Shown piece after piece: positions 17,396 to 25,941 of a stretch of 64,000 nt of DNA. Position 1 is the first letter of the stretch, and the number at the start of each line of letters is the position of its first letter. The position numbers and the translations under genes are program-made. Source of the DNA: Pseudosulfitobacter sp. DSM 107133. Its GTDB lineage: Bacteria; Pseudomonadota; Alphaproteobacteria; Rhodobacterales; Rhodobacteraceae. The notes below the pieces were generated by a model. The model saw only the letters and a list, made by a program, of their open reading frames with translations. It was not told the origin of the DNA and did no database searches. Location: positions 1,488,001 through 1,552,000 of the forward strand of contig NZ_CP085154.1 in assembly GCF_022788695.1 (NCBI RefSeq), written 5' to 3'.

Positions 17396-20185
17396 TTATT
17401 CCGCAGCAACCGCGCTTTCAGCGGCCAGGTTGCGCAGCACATAGTGCAGAACGCCGCCGTGCTCGATGTATTCGATCTCGATGGCCGTATCGATCCGGCA
17501 CTTCAGCGTGATCTCTTTCACCGAACCGTCCGCCATGGTGATGCTGCAAGGCACTTCTTGCAGCGGCTTGATGGTGTCCAGACCGCTGATCGACACGGTT
17601 TCCTCGCCGGTCAGACCCAGCGATTTGCGGGTGTCGCCGTTTGTGAACTCGAACGGGATAACGCCCATGCCCACAAGGTTCGAACGGTGGATACGTTCAA
17701 AGTTTTCCGCGATCACGGCTTTGACGCCCAGCAGCGCCGTGCCCTTGGCCGCCCAGTCACGCGAGGAACCCGCGCCATACTGTTCGCCACCAAAGATCAC
17801 CAGCGGTGTGCCGTTGGCCTGATGCGCCATCGCCGCGTCAAAGATCGAGGTCTGGTTGCCATCGGGGCCCTTGGTATAGCCGCCCTCGACGCCGTCCAGC
17901 ATTTCGTTCTTGATGCGGATGTTGGCGAATGTGCCGCGCATCATCACCTCGTGGTTGCCGCGACGCGACCCGTAAGAGTTGAATTCGCGCACCGGCACCT
18001 GACGTTCCACCAGATACTGCCCGGCAGGCGTGCTTTCCTTGAACGAACCGGCAGGCGAGATGTGGTCGGTGGTGATCATGTCACCCAGAACCGCCAGCAC
18101 TTTGGCGTCCTTGATGTTGCTGATTACGCCCGGTTCCTTGCTCATGTTCTGGAAATAGGGCGGGTTTTGAACATAGGTCGATTGCGGCGGCCAGTCATAG
18201 GTCATGCTGTCCGTCACTTCGACGCCCTGCCATTTTTCGTCGCCCTTGAACACGTCGGCGTATTTTTCCTGGAAGGCGGCGCGCGTCACGGTCTGTTCGA
18301 CCAGATCGGCAACCTCTTTCGATGTGGGCCAGATGTCTTTCAGGTAGACGTCGTTGCCGTCCTTGTCCTGACCCAGCACACCGTTGGCCAGATCGACGTT
18401 CATGTCACCGACCAGCGCATAGGCCACCACGAGGGGAGGCGATGCCAGATAGTTGGCGCGCACATCGGGCGAAATCCGGCCTTCAAAGTTGCGGTTGCCC
18501 GACAGGATCGACGTGCCGATCAGATCGTAGTCATTGATCGCCTTGCTGATCGGTGCTTCCAGCGGACCCGAGTTACCGATGCAGGTGGTGCAACCGTAAC
18601 CGACAAGGTTGAAACCGATGGCGTCCAGATCCTCTTGCAGGCCTGCGGCCTCGAGGTAATGCGACACAACTTGCGACCCGGGGGCCAGCGACGTCTTGAC
18701 CCAGGGCTTGCGGGTCAGACCCAGCGCGCGGGCTTTGCGTGCGACAAGACCCGCACCGATCATCACGTAGGGGTTCGATGTGTTGGTGCAGGATGTGATC
18801 GACGCGATCACGATGGACCCGTCATGCAGCTGGTAATGGCCGTCGTCGGTCATCACATAGCCGCGCTTGTGGTTGCCCGTGTCGCCGGGGATGTCGCGGG
18901 GCTCGGGCTGGCCGCCTTCACCTTCCCAGCGCACTTCCGAGCTGGCCGTGGCATCCGCACCGCCGCGCACGCCCTTGACGTATTCGGCGAATGCAGTGTG
19001 CGCCGAGGTCAGCGCGATATAGTCCTGCGGGCGTTTGGGGCCCGAGATCGCAGGCACAATGGTGCCCATGTCCAGATGCAGGGTGTCGGTATAGATCGGC
19101 GCATAGTCCGCGCCGCGCCAGAATCCGTTTTCCTTGGCATAGGCTTCGACCAGCGCGATGCGGTCCTTGTCGCGGCCTGTGTTGGTCAGGTAGCGCAGGG
19201 TTTCATCGTCAATGGGGAAGAAACCGCATGTCGCGCCGTATTCCGGTGCCATGTTGGCGATGGTCGCACGGTCGGCCAGCGGCAGGCTGTCCAGGCCTGC
19301 ACCGTAGAATTCGACGAATTTACCGACCACGCCTTTTTCACGCAGCATTTCCACGACTTTCAACACCAGATCGGTGCCGGTGGTGCCTTCCATCATGCGG
19401 CCTGTCAGCTCAAAGCCGACAACCTCGGGGATCAGCATCGAAATCGGCTGACCCAGCATCGCGGCCTCGGCCTCGATACCGCCCACGCCCCAGCCCAGAA
19501 CAGCCGCGCCGTTGACCATTGTTGTGTGGCTGTCGGTCCCGACCAATGTGTCGGGATAGGCCACCAGCTCGCCATTCTGGTCTTTGTCGGACCAGACGGT
19601 CTGGGCCAGATACTCCAGGTTCACCTGGTGGCAGATGCCGGTGCCGGGGGGCACAACGCGGAAGTTGTTAAACGCCTTCTGACCCCATTTCAGGAACACA
19701 TAGCGTTCCATGTTACGCTCGTATTCGCGGTCCACGTTCATTTGGAACGCGCGCGGGTTGCCGAATTCGTCGATCATGACCGAGTGGTCGATGACCAGAT
19801 CGACAGGGTTCAGCGGGTTGATCTTTTCCGGGTCGCCGCCCAGTGCCTTCAGACCATCGCGCATCGCGGCCAGGTCAACCACAGCCGGAACGCCGGTGAA
19901 ATCCTGCATCAGCACGCGGGCCGGACGATAGGCGATCTCGCGCGGGTTGTTGCCGCCCTTTGTTGCCCATTCGGCAAAGGCCTTGATGTCGTCGGTTGTG
20001 ACGGTCTTGCCGTCTTCGAACCGCAACATGTTTTCCAGCACCACTTTCAACGCGGCGGGCAATTTCGAGAAATCGCCCAGGCCGGCCTCGGTGGCGGCGG
20101 GAATCGAATAATAGGCAACCGACTGGTCGCCGACGGTCAGGGTCTTGCGGGTTTTGGACGTATCATGGCCAACTGTGATGGGCAT
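17396..20185 (-). CDS. acnA: Aconitate hydratase A
   Basis: A 929-residue [4Fe-4S] enzyme interconverting citrate and isocitrate in the TCA cycle. Cluster cysteines are visible in ITSCTNTSNP and YGCTTCIGNSG; other family blocks are LVIDHSVMID, GTDSHTTMVNG and the C-terminal swivel domain GGEQYGAGSSRDWAAKG. The start at 20185 (MPITVGHDTSKTRKTL) is preferred to an in-frame ATG further upstream because AAAGGAG lies 7 nt before it. A strong terminator follows. The ccm-acnA neighbourhood is common in Rhodobacteraceae. Confidence 0.97.
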   Translation of the reverse strand: MPITVGHDTSKTRKTLTVGDQSVAYYSIPAATEAGLGDFSKLPAALKVVLENMLRFEDGKTVTTDDIKAFAEWATKGGNNPREIAYRPARVLMQDFTGVPAVVDLAAMRDGLKALGGDPEKINPLNPVDLVIDHSVMIDEFGNPRAFQMNVDREYERNMERYVFLKWGQKAFNNFRVVPPGTGICHQVNLEYLAQTVWSDKDQNGELVAYPDTLVGTDSHTTMVNGAAVLGWGVGGIEAEAAMLGQPISMLIPEVVGFELTGRMMEGTTGTDLVLKVVEMLREKGVVGKFVEFYGAGLDSLPLADRATIANMAPEYGATCGFFPIDDETLRYLTNTGRDKDRIALVEAYAKENGFWRGADYAPIYTDTLHLDMGTIVPAISGPKRPQDYIALTSAHTAFAEYVKGVRGGADATASSEVRWEGEGGQPEPRDIPGDTGNHKRGYVMTDDGHYQLHDGSIVIASITSCTNTSNPYVMIGAGLVARKARALGLTRKPWVKTSLAPGSQVVSHYLEAAGLQEDLDAIGFNLVGYGCTTCIGNSGPLEAPISKAINDYDLIGTSILSGNRNFEGRISPDVRANYLASPPLVVAYALVGDMNVDLANGVLGQDKDGNDVYLKDIWPTSKEVADLVEQTVTRAAFQEKYADVFKGDEKWQGVEVTDSMTYDWPPQSTYVQNPPYFQNMSKEPGVISNIKDAKVLAVLGDMITTDHISPAGSFKESTPAGQYLVERQVPVREFNSYGSRRGNHEVMMRGTFANIRIKNEMLDGVEGGYTKGPDGNQTSIFDAAMAHQANGTPLVIFGGEQYGAGSSRDWAAKGTALLGVKAVIAENFERIHRSNLVGMGVIPFEFTNGDTRKSLGLTGEETVSISGLDTIKPLQEVPCSITMADGSVKEITLKCRIDTAIEIEYIEHGGVLHYVLRNLAAESAVAAE

Positions 20186-20471
20186 GGGTGGCTCCTTTGG
20201 CTTATTGTGCCCCAAATGGGAGGGGCAGGTGGCAGGGGGCGGTCTTCGCGCCTGATTTGCATCTTAATCCGGTTCGGATCAACAGGATTCCACCGCTCTG
20301 CGACACTTTTGTATACCGTTGTGTACCGAAAGTGAAGGAATGCACGAAGATATGGCGCTTTGGGCTCATCCTGCACGCGCGCTCGCCATCTTTCAACAAA
20401 GGTTGATTGGTTATTACAGGGTCATGCAGTTAGGAATGATCCACACCAAAAGACCAAAAGGCCACAAATTC

Positions 20472-21164
20472 ATGAAATCAGTCCTGTCCGCCCTTGCTGC
20501 CGCAATGCTGTGTGTTGCCACGCCCGGCGCCGCAGACTCGCCCGTGGTGGTCGAGCTGTATACTTCGCAGGGGTGTTCATCCTGCCCGCCCGCAGACAAA
20601 ATCTTTGCAGAGCTGGCGCAGCGTGACGACGTGATCGCCCTGGCTTTGCATGTGGACTATTGGGATTACATCGGCTGGAAAGACGAATTCGCGGTGCCTG
20701 CCTTTGCCCAACGCCAGCGTGGTTATGCGGCCGCGGCCCATCGCCGGTCGATCTATACGCCGCAGATGGTGGTGGACGGGCAGACCGATATTGTCGGCGC
20801 ACGGCCGATGGAACTGTCGCAGGCGATTGCCGAACATGCGGCCCTGCCGTCCCCTGTGACGCTGGACGTGGCGCGCACTGGCAAGACGCTGCACATCACG
20901 GGGCAGAACCTTGGCGCACAGGGTCCAATGGTGGTGCAACTGGTGCGTTATGCGCCGATGCGCCAGACCAAGATCACCCGTGGCGAAAATGCGGGGCTGA
21001 CGCTGCACTATGCAAATGTCGCCCATGACTGGAAGATTCTGGGCACCTGGGACGGGCGCAGCGATCTGGCGATGACGGCGCAGGTGTCCGGTGACGATCC
21101 GCTGGTGGTGCTGGTTCAACAAGGCACCGACGGGCCGATCCTGGCCGCAGGGGCGCTGCGTTAA
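20472..21164 (+). CDS. DUF1223 secreted thioredoxin-like protein
   Basis: A 230-residue exported protein. The signal peptide (MKSVLSALAAAMLCVATPGAA) is followed by VVVELYTSQGCSSCPPADK, the DUF1223 signature with a CxxC pair in a thioredoxin-like fold, then YWDYIGWKDEFA and YTPQMVVDGQ. In-frame ATGs further upstream exist, but only 20472 gives a clean signal peptide. The molecular function of DUF1223 is not established; a periplasmic redox role is inferred. It is divergent from acnA with a 286-nt gap that holds no other gene I can see. Confidence 0.85.
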   Translation: MKSVLSALAAAMLCVATPGAADSPVVVELYTSQGCSSCPPADKIFAELAQRDDVIALALHVDYWDYIGWKDEFAVPAFAQRQRGYAAAAHRRSIYTPQMVVDGQTDIVGARPMELSQAIAEHAALPSPVTLDVARTGKTLHITGQNLGAQGPMVVQLVRYAPMRQTKITRGENAGLTLHYANVAHDWKILGTWDGRSDLAMTAQVSGDDPLVVLVQQGTDGPILAAGALR

Positions 21165-21181
21165 CCGGCCCCGATACGCCC

Positions 21182-22081
21182 CTATTCCTCGTAAGCCCGC
21201 CAGCGCCGGTGCACCCAGAACCACTGTTCGGGGGTGTCCCGCACCCGCGCCTCCAGGCTGTCGTTTAACGCCTGCGTCATGGTCTGGGCATCGGTATGCG
21301 CAATCGGCGCTTCCAGCACCGTCTCAAAGCTAAGACCGTCAGTCTGCCGGATGCCGTAAAACGGGATCAGCAATGCGTTGAACCGCAGTGCCAGTTCGGC
21401 TGCGGACAGGGCGGTTTTTGCAGGCTGGCCCATGAACTCCAGCACCGTGCCCTCGAACACATGCTGGTCGAACAACAGCACCAACTGCCCGCCGCCGCGC
21501 AGATGGCGCACAAAACCGGATGTTCCACGCCGTCCTTGCGGGAAGACGGGGCCGCCGAATGCCTGCATCGTCTTGACGTAATGGGCGTTGAAATAGGGGT
21601 TGGCCATGTCACGATACAGCCCGCCGACGGCAAAACCCTGTGCCACCAGTGCGGCGCGCGTCGCCTCGTAATTGCCGAAATGGCCCGTCACCAGAATGAC
21701 CGGGCGGTCCGCGGCATCCGCCTCACGCAATGCCTCGAAACCTGCGCCGGTGACCGGCTGGGTTTCCATGCGGGTCAGGAATTCGTCCGAAGAATAATTC
21801 TCGATGATGCTGCGGCCCGCGTTGTTCAGGCAGCCGCGCGCGATGCGCTGCCGGTCGGATGCGGTCATGTCGGGAAAGATCAGGGCCAGATTGGCCTCGG
21901 CGCGGCGGCGATAGCCCACCAATGGCCCCACGATGCGTTCCACGATCCAACCCAGCAATGCCACGCGGGTTGCATAGGGCAGCGCCAGCGCAATACGGAT
22001 CAATGTGTAGATGATTGCATTTGACACATAGTGCCCCGCGCGTTCGCGCAGCGGCAGGGTCGATGGGTCGGCTTTGGCCAT
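21182..22081 (-). CDS. LpxL/HtrB-type lysophospholipid/lipid A acyltransferase
   Basis: A 299-residue inner-membrane acyltransferase. It has the catalytic HxxxxE motif (VTGHFGNYEATR, about residues 127-138), the FDQHVFEGT block and the C-terminal PEQWFWVHRRWR typical of the lauroyl/myristoyl transferase (LpxL/LpxM) family. Start MAKADPSTLPLRERAGHY at 22081 is chosen; the frame is open further upstream but that part (Cys/Arg/Gly-rich) is not family-like. It probably adds a secondary acyl chain to lipid A; other acyl-acceptor roles are possible. Confidence 0.88.
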   Translation of the reverse strand: MAKADPSTLPLRERAGHYVSNAIIYTLIRIALALPYATRVALLGWIVERIVGPLVGYRRRAEANLALIFPDMTASDRQRIARGCLNNAGRSIIENYSSDEFLTRMETQPVTGAGFEALREADAADRPVILVTGHFGNYEATRAALVAQGFAVGGLYRDMANPYFNAHYVKTMQAFGGPVFPQGRRGTSGFVRHLRGGGQLVLLFDQHVFEGTVLEFMGQPAKTALSAAELALRFNALLIPFYGIRQTDGLSFETVLEAPIAHTDAQTMTQALNDSLEARVRDTPEQWFWVHRRWRAYEE

Positions 22082-22399
22082 GGGCGGATCACACCTGAGA
22101 CAGGGCCGGCGCGCGCCGGACGGGTTTCGCCGTGCCAGACATACAGACCCGCCCCCGCGACCACAAGCGCACTGGCCGACGGTCACAAGGTTGCAAGACA
22201 TGCCCCCCCGCCAAAGCGTTTCGGGAAAGGCCGGACTCTCTTGTTCGCGGCCTTTGGCCTGCGGCGCACATGCAAAAAATGATGCCGGATGCCTCACGTT
22301 TTTGCCGAAAAGCTATGGTGCCGGTCCGGCGGGTCTGAGCGATGGCAGAAACCCTGTCATCCAAAGCAACCCGGCAAGACGGGACCGAAACGGGGACAG
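22082..22399. other. 318-nt gap without a supported gene
   Basis: This lies between the acyltransferase start and the fliG-like stop. It should hold the acyltransferase promoter. Open frames on both strands are short, lack ribosome sites and have Arg/Cys-rich composition typical of chance frames in GC-rich DNA. No repeat, tRNA or strong terminator was noticed. Confidence 0.5.
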
Positions 22400-23470
22400 C
22401 TACTCTTCGTCGTCCGACATCAGGATCAATTCGCCCGCAGCCTCCAGTTCGCGAATCGCGGCGACCATGTTGGAGGTTGCGGTGTCGTGATCGGCCGGTT
22501 TTGGCGGGGCGATTTCCTGCATTTCCTCACGCAAGGACGCGGCCATACGTCCCGACATGTTTTCCAGTATGAATTCAGCCGAGGCCTCCATCCCGGCGGC
22601 TTCGGCCCCTGCCATTGCAATCAGCAGATCCGCAGGATCAACCTCGCGCAGAACGCGCGGGATGTCGCGCGGGGCGATGCGTTTGGGAATATTGCCAAAG
22701 GTAAAGATCGCCTTGCGCACCGCATTGGCAAAGCCCTGATCGGTTTCATCCAGCCCTTCCAGCACGTCGTCACGGGTGACAGATGTGGACGAATTCAGGA
22801 TTGCACCCACCCGTTCCACCGGCCCGCTGTCAAAGGCCCCCACCGGCTGCGCGCTCAGCTGCATGGCCAGCGACAACCCGATGCGTTCCACGGCATCGGG
22901 GGTGACAGCGCCGGTCAGCGACACGGCATATGTGATCTGGCGCGCGCGCGGACCGGGCAACATGCTGAGCAGGGCAGCGGCCTTTTTCACGTCAAGCTTG
23001 GACAGCATCACGGCAGAAATCTCGATGCTTTCGCTTTGCAGGATCGGCAGCAGCTTTTCCGCCCCGATTTCGCAAATGCGGGCCCACGGATTGCCGGTTT
23101 GGCGCACGCCGGCCTCTTTGCGCAGGCGTTCGGCGGTTTGCGGGCTGATTTTCCCCTCAAGCGCGTTCAGCGCCCCGGCGATGCCACCGGGAAAACGCAG
23201 GCCGATGCGTTCCACTTCTTGTGCAAATTCCGACACCACCGCAGACAGCGTGTCACGATCAACGGTGCGCATCTGGCCCATGGCCTTGGTCAGGTGGGAT
23301 TGCAGTTCTTCCGGCAGATCCTCAAGCGGGATTTCCGCCCCTTCATTCAGCAACAGCCGCACCACAACAGCGGCCTTTGCGCGGCGGCTAAGCTGGACGG
23401 GTGCGCCGGGCGCGGGCGCGCCAAGGTCCGGCAAGCCGGGCAAAGGGGACGACAGAATCAGATCATTCAC
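22400..23470 (-). CDS. fliG: FliG-like flagellar motor switch protein, away from other flagellar genes
   Basis: A 356-residue protein with FliG-type helical ARM repeats. It has an N-terminal segment (SRRAKAAVVVRLLLNEG), a middle domain, and a C-terminal domain with the charge-bearing motor segment (REVDPADLLIAMAGA, then FILENMSGRMAASLREEM). These match FliG, the rotor ring component that contacts MotA and FliM/FliF. The start is GTG with GAGG about 7 nt upstream. No other flagellar gene is nearby. A perfect 12-bp hairpin and an IS110 element lie directly upstream, so expression may be altered. Confidence 0.78.
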   Translation of the reverse strand: MNDLILSSPLPGLPDLGAPAPGAPVQLSRRAKAAVVVRLLLNEGAEIPLEDLPEELQSHLTKAMGQMRTVDRDTLSAVVSEFAQEVERIGLRFPGGIAGALNALEGKISPQTAERLRKEAGVRQTGNPWARICEIGAEKLLPILQSESIEISAVMLSKLDVKKAAALLSMLPGPRARQITYAVSLTGAVTPDAVERIGLSLAMQLSAQPVGAFDSGPVERVGAILNSSTSVTRDDVLEGLDETDQGFANAVRKAIFTFGNIPKRIAPRDIPRVLREVDPADLLIAMAGAEAAGMEASAEFILENMSGRMAASLREEMQEIAPPKPADHDTATSNMVAAIRELEAAGELILMSDDEE

Positions 23471-23480
23471 CAGAGGGCCT

Positions 23481-23510
23481 CAACACACAGGAAACACGTC
23501 CTGTGTGTTG
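23481..23510. repeat. Perfect 12-bp inverted repeat in the fliG leader
   Basis: CAACACACAGGA and TCCTGTGTGTTG, separated by 6 nt, lie 11-40 nt before the fliG-like start. In RNA they would form a strong hairpin just before the ribosome site; as DNA it could be an operator. It is not followed by a T-run. Confidence 0.75.
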
Positions 23511-23644
23511 TGGCATCTATTGGTGAACAAACTCTGAAATCAGGCGGTGCAAGGCATCAGTTTCGCAGATTGTCGAATGTCGCGCAGCTTTGGCGCGATG
23601 CCTATGATTTTTGAATCCTGTCAACGCACCGCGTCACGCAATGC

Positions 23645-23935
23645 TGGCCCAAAGGTCACGCATTTCTGCCTCGGACCGGTCCCTGGGCACGGTCTGAGGC
23701 AGAGGCAGCAGTGCGGACTTTTGCGCGGCGGCCTGCGGCCTTGTCTCAGACTTTCCGTGGCTCTTCTGCGAAGGTGGAGCCGGTGCCAGCCACCTTTTGG
23801 ATCGCAGGCACCGGCGACGGGTGGATCGTCTGCGGCCAGGTCTTCGAGGACCGTAATCAAGTGAGATCGCCCGTCGTCTTCGCATGAGGCCTGAACGGAT
23901 ACGCAGCAGCTCACAGGCTCTGCACGACAAGCAAA
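23645..23935 (+). ncRNA. Candidate IS110 bridge RNA region
   Basis: Upstream of the recombinase lies a string of strong hairpins. Stem 1 is 23666-23678 with 23690-23702 (13 bp, one G-U, 11-nt loop). Stem 2 is a GGCTC/GAGCC pair near 23759-23781. Stem 3 is GCCGGTGCC at 23779-23787 with GGCACCGGC at 23807-23815, enclosing a 19-nt loop; stems 2 and 3 partly compete. IS110 elements encode a bridge RNA in this place whose loops pair with target and donor DNA. Assigning the loops needs the exact element ends. RNA borders are approximate. Confidence 0.55.
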
Positions 23936-23939
23936 GGAC

Positions 23940-24884
23940 ATGACGAAGATGATCAACGATACCATCGGCATCGACATCTCGAAAGCGCATCTTGACGCGC
24001 ACCGGCTCAGCACCGCAACCCACGCCCGGTTCGACAATACCGCGACAGGCCTGCGCGCCTTCGAGCGCTGGTTGGGGCAGACAACGCCGGAGCGCGTGGT
24101 CTTCGAGCCCACCGGCCCCTACCACCGACGCCTCGAGAGCCATTTCTCAGGCCGCCTGCCGCTCGTCAAGGTGAACCCGCTGCAGGCCCGCCGCTTCGCG
24201 CAGGCCCACGGCACACGCGCTAAGACCGACGCGGTCGATGCCCGCATGCTCGCGCTCATGGGGCGCGCGCTGGAGCTGGTTCCGGACCAGCCAACCGACC
24301 CCAAACAGCGTGAAATCAAGGAGTTGCATGTCGCCCGCACCGGGCTGGTGCGGGATCGTACCGCGCTGATGAACCGCCTTGGCACGCAACAGCTCGACGT
24401 GACCCGCCGCCTGACCCGGGCACGCCTGCGTCAGGTCAACCACCAGATCGACAGGCTTAACGCCGAAATCGAACGGCGAAACCGCGATTGCCCGGAACGC
24501 GCCAGGGCAATCGGCATTCTCACCTCGATCCCCGGGATCGGTGCCATCACCGCACGGGCGCTGCTCAGCGAATGCCCCGAGATCGGCACTCTGGGGTCAA
24601 AGCAGATCGCGGCGCTCGCAGGTCTCGCGCCGATCACGTGTCAGTCCGGTCAGTGGAGCGGAAAGGCCCACATCCAGGGCGGGCGCAGGCTCCTGCGCGA
24701 GAGCCTGTTCATGCCCGCCCTCGTCGCCATGAAGCGAAACCCCGATCTGAGCCAGAAATACGATGCCCTCAGAGCCGCCGGAAAACCCCACAAGGTCGCG
24801 CTCGCCGTCCTCATGCGAAAACTCCTGATCCTCGCAAACACTCTCATAAGCGAAAACAGAGAATGGACACCAAAACACCCTTGA
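23940..24884 (+). CDS. IS110-family DEDD recombinase (transposase)
   Basis: A 314-residue recombinase. The RuvC-like N-terminal DEDD residues are visible: Asp in IGIDISKAHLDAH, Glu in VVFEPTGPYHR, and two Asp in KTDAVDARMLA. A coiled coil follows, then the C-terminal Tnp domain with SIPGIGAITARALLSE and QSGQWSGKAHIQGGRRLLR, which contains the catalytic Ser region. A second ATG at 23949 has better spacing from AAAGGA, so the true N-terminus may be three residues shorter. The gene looks intact. It would act with the upstream bridge RNA. Confidence 0.92.
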   Translation: MTKMINDTIGIDISKAHLDAHRLSTATHARFDNTATGLRAFERWLGQTTPERVVFEPTGPYHRRLESHFSGRLPLVKVNPLQARRFAQAHGTRAKTDAVDARMLALMGRALELVPDQPTDPKQREIKELHVARTGLVRDRTALMNRLGTQQLDVTRRLTRARLRQVNHQIDRLNAEIERRNRDCPERARAIGILTSIPGIGAITARALLSECPEIGTLGSKQIAALAGLAPITCQSGQWSGKAHIQGGRRLLRESLFMPALVAMKRNPDLSQKYDALRAAGKPHKVALAVLMRKLLILANTLISENREWTPKHP

Positions 24885-25029
24885 CCAAGACGGATACTTG
24901 ATTCCGCGCGGGTGGAATGCGGAAAAGGGCTCTTTCCAGACCTTCGCTGCGATCTGCGCGAAGGTCCGGTCTCCCGTTCTGGGTCAGTTCATGGCGCCAA
25001 GGTCAAAGTCTTCCGGCGTCGCACATGGT

Positions 25030-25575
25030 TCAGTAGTTATAGGTCACACCGGTTTCGATGGCCGAGCGCAGCGATTTTGCCGCCCATGTGTCGGCCCCGC
25101 CGCGCGCGTTGATCTCGCGCAATTGCGTCAGCGCCGCAACGGTGTCGCCCTGCGCCACCAGACCCTGACCCATATAGCTGCGTGCCAACAGGTTGTCGGG
25201 GTTGGCATCCAACGCCTGCTGATAAAACACCATCGCCACGTCGACCTGGCCCAGCTTGCGCGCGGTAAAGCCGCGATAGGTCAGCACGCGGTCGTCCGAC
25301 TGGTCGGACATGGCGTCCAGCACCCCTTGGGCGTCTTCATAGCGCCCCGCATAGGCCAGTTCGCGCACCGCCTGATACAACTGGTCGTCGTCCAGCCGCG
25401 ATTCCTTGGGCTTGACGCAGCGCTGTTTTTCTTCGTCCCAGACCCGCACGCCCTTGCAATCCTTGCTGGTCTGGGTCGGCTTTGGGGCAGTCTCGTTGCC
25501 ACCGCCAGCCGCATACAGCGGCGCAGTCACGCACAAGGGCAGGGTAAGGGCCGCAGCCAGAAGGGTAACACGCAT
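25030..25575 (-). CDS. Secreted TPR protein
   Basis: A 181-residue protein with a signal peptide (VTLLAAALTLPLCVTAPLYA), a Cys-containing linker (KDCKGVRVWDEEKQRC) and two to three TPR units (QLYQAVRELAYAGRYEDAQGVLD; VDVAMVFYQQALDANPDNLLARSYMGQGLVAQGD). A periplasmic scaffold or assembly role is likely; no specific partner is evident. The ATG at 25575 with GGGAG upstream is preferred to the adjacent TTG. Confidence 0.8.
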   Translation of the reverse strand: MRVTLLAAALTLPLCVTAPLYAAGGGNETAPKPTQTSKDCKGVRVWDEEKQRCVKPKESRLDDDQLYQAVRELAYAGRYEDAQGVLDAMSDQSDDRVLTYRGFTARKLGQVDVAMVFYQQALDANPDNLLARSYMGQGLVAQGDTVAALTQLREINARGGADTWAAKSLRSAIETGVTYNY

Positions 25576-25668
25576 CAATAATACTCCCGGTTTGAATACT
25601 CGGAACTAAATAGCGCATTTTCCAAAAACACGAGATGTTTTTGCGTTCAACAGGTCGTGAACGGCGTT

Positions 25669-25830
25669 TCAGGTGCTGACGGGAATGCAGGTGCCTGTTG
25701 CGTGGTCAAAATTTGACCCGTCAGCGCAGGACATTGCCTGTTGCTCTTTCATCCCGCCACAGCCTTCGGCCACAGCGAAAACGGGGGCCAATACAAGTGC
25801 CAGCGTGGCGGCGATACCTGTGATTTTCAT
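25669..25830 (-). CDS. Small secreted Cys-rich protein, 53 residues
   Basis: ATG at 25830 has AAGGAG about 9 nt upstream. Translation gives a signal peptide (MKITGIAATLALVLAPVFAVA) ending near residue 21. The mature part is about 32 residues with four Cys, including MSCADGSNFDHATGTCIP, a spacing resembling small peritrophin/chitin-binding-like (CBM14) modules. I recall similar short proteins near purB in related genomes, but cannot confirm this. It could be a secreted structural or carbohydrate-binding peptide; function is unknown. Confidence 0.72.
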   Translation of the reverse strand: MKITGIAATLALVLAPVFAVAEGCGGMKEQQAMSCADGSNFDHATGTCIPVST

Positions 25831-25894
25831 CTGTTCGTCTCCTTGATTGCCAAATGTACCATAGTGTCTGATGGCAATCAGGATACGACAAAGC

Positions 25895-25926
25895 GCGCGA
25901 CGGACCTAATCAATAATCCGTCGCGC
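25895..25926 (-). terminator. Probable terminator of purB
   Basis: GCGCGACGGA and TCCGTCGCGC form a perfect 10-bp stem with a 12-nt loop, 16 nt after the purB stop on the minus strand, followed by a short T-rich tail (CTTTGTCG). Confidence 0.6.
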
Positions 25927-25941
25927 CTGTGTCAAAGGCGA

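Larger units (their letters stand above)
23600..24905 (+). mobile_element. IS110-family insertion sequence (ends approximate)
   Basis: It consists of a structured non-coding left part of about 300 nt, one DEDD recombinase gene and a very short right end. That is the layout of the IS110 group, in contrast to IS1111, which has subterminal repeats. It sits between the fliG-like gene and a TPR gene and interrupts neither. IS110 elements lack terminal inverted repeats and usually make no target duplication, so the exact borders cannot be fixed by eye. Confidence 0.75.

Noticed and set aside
17330..20335. 1001-codon plus-strand frame opposite acnA
   Set aside because: Length comes from codon bias of the acnA gene on the other strand; the aconitase reading has all active-site motifs.
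22089..22364. Minus-strand 91-codon frame between the acyltransferase and fliG-like genes
   Set aside because: Arg/Cys-rich, no ribosome site, no recognisable domain.
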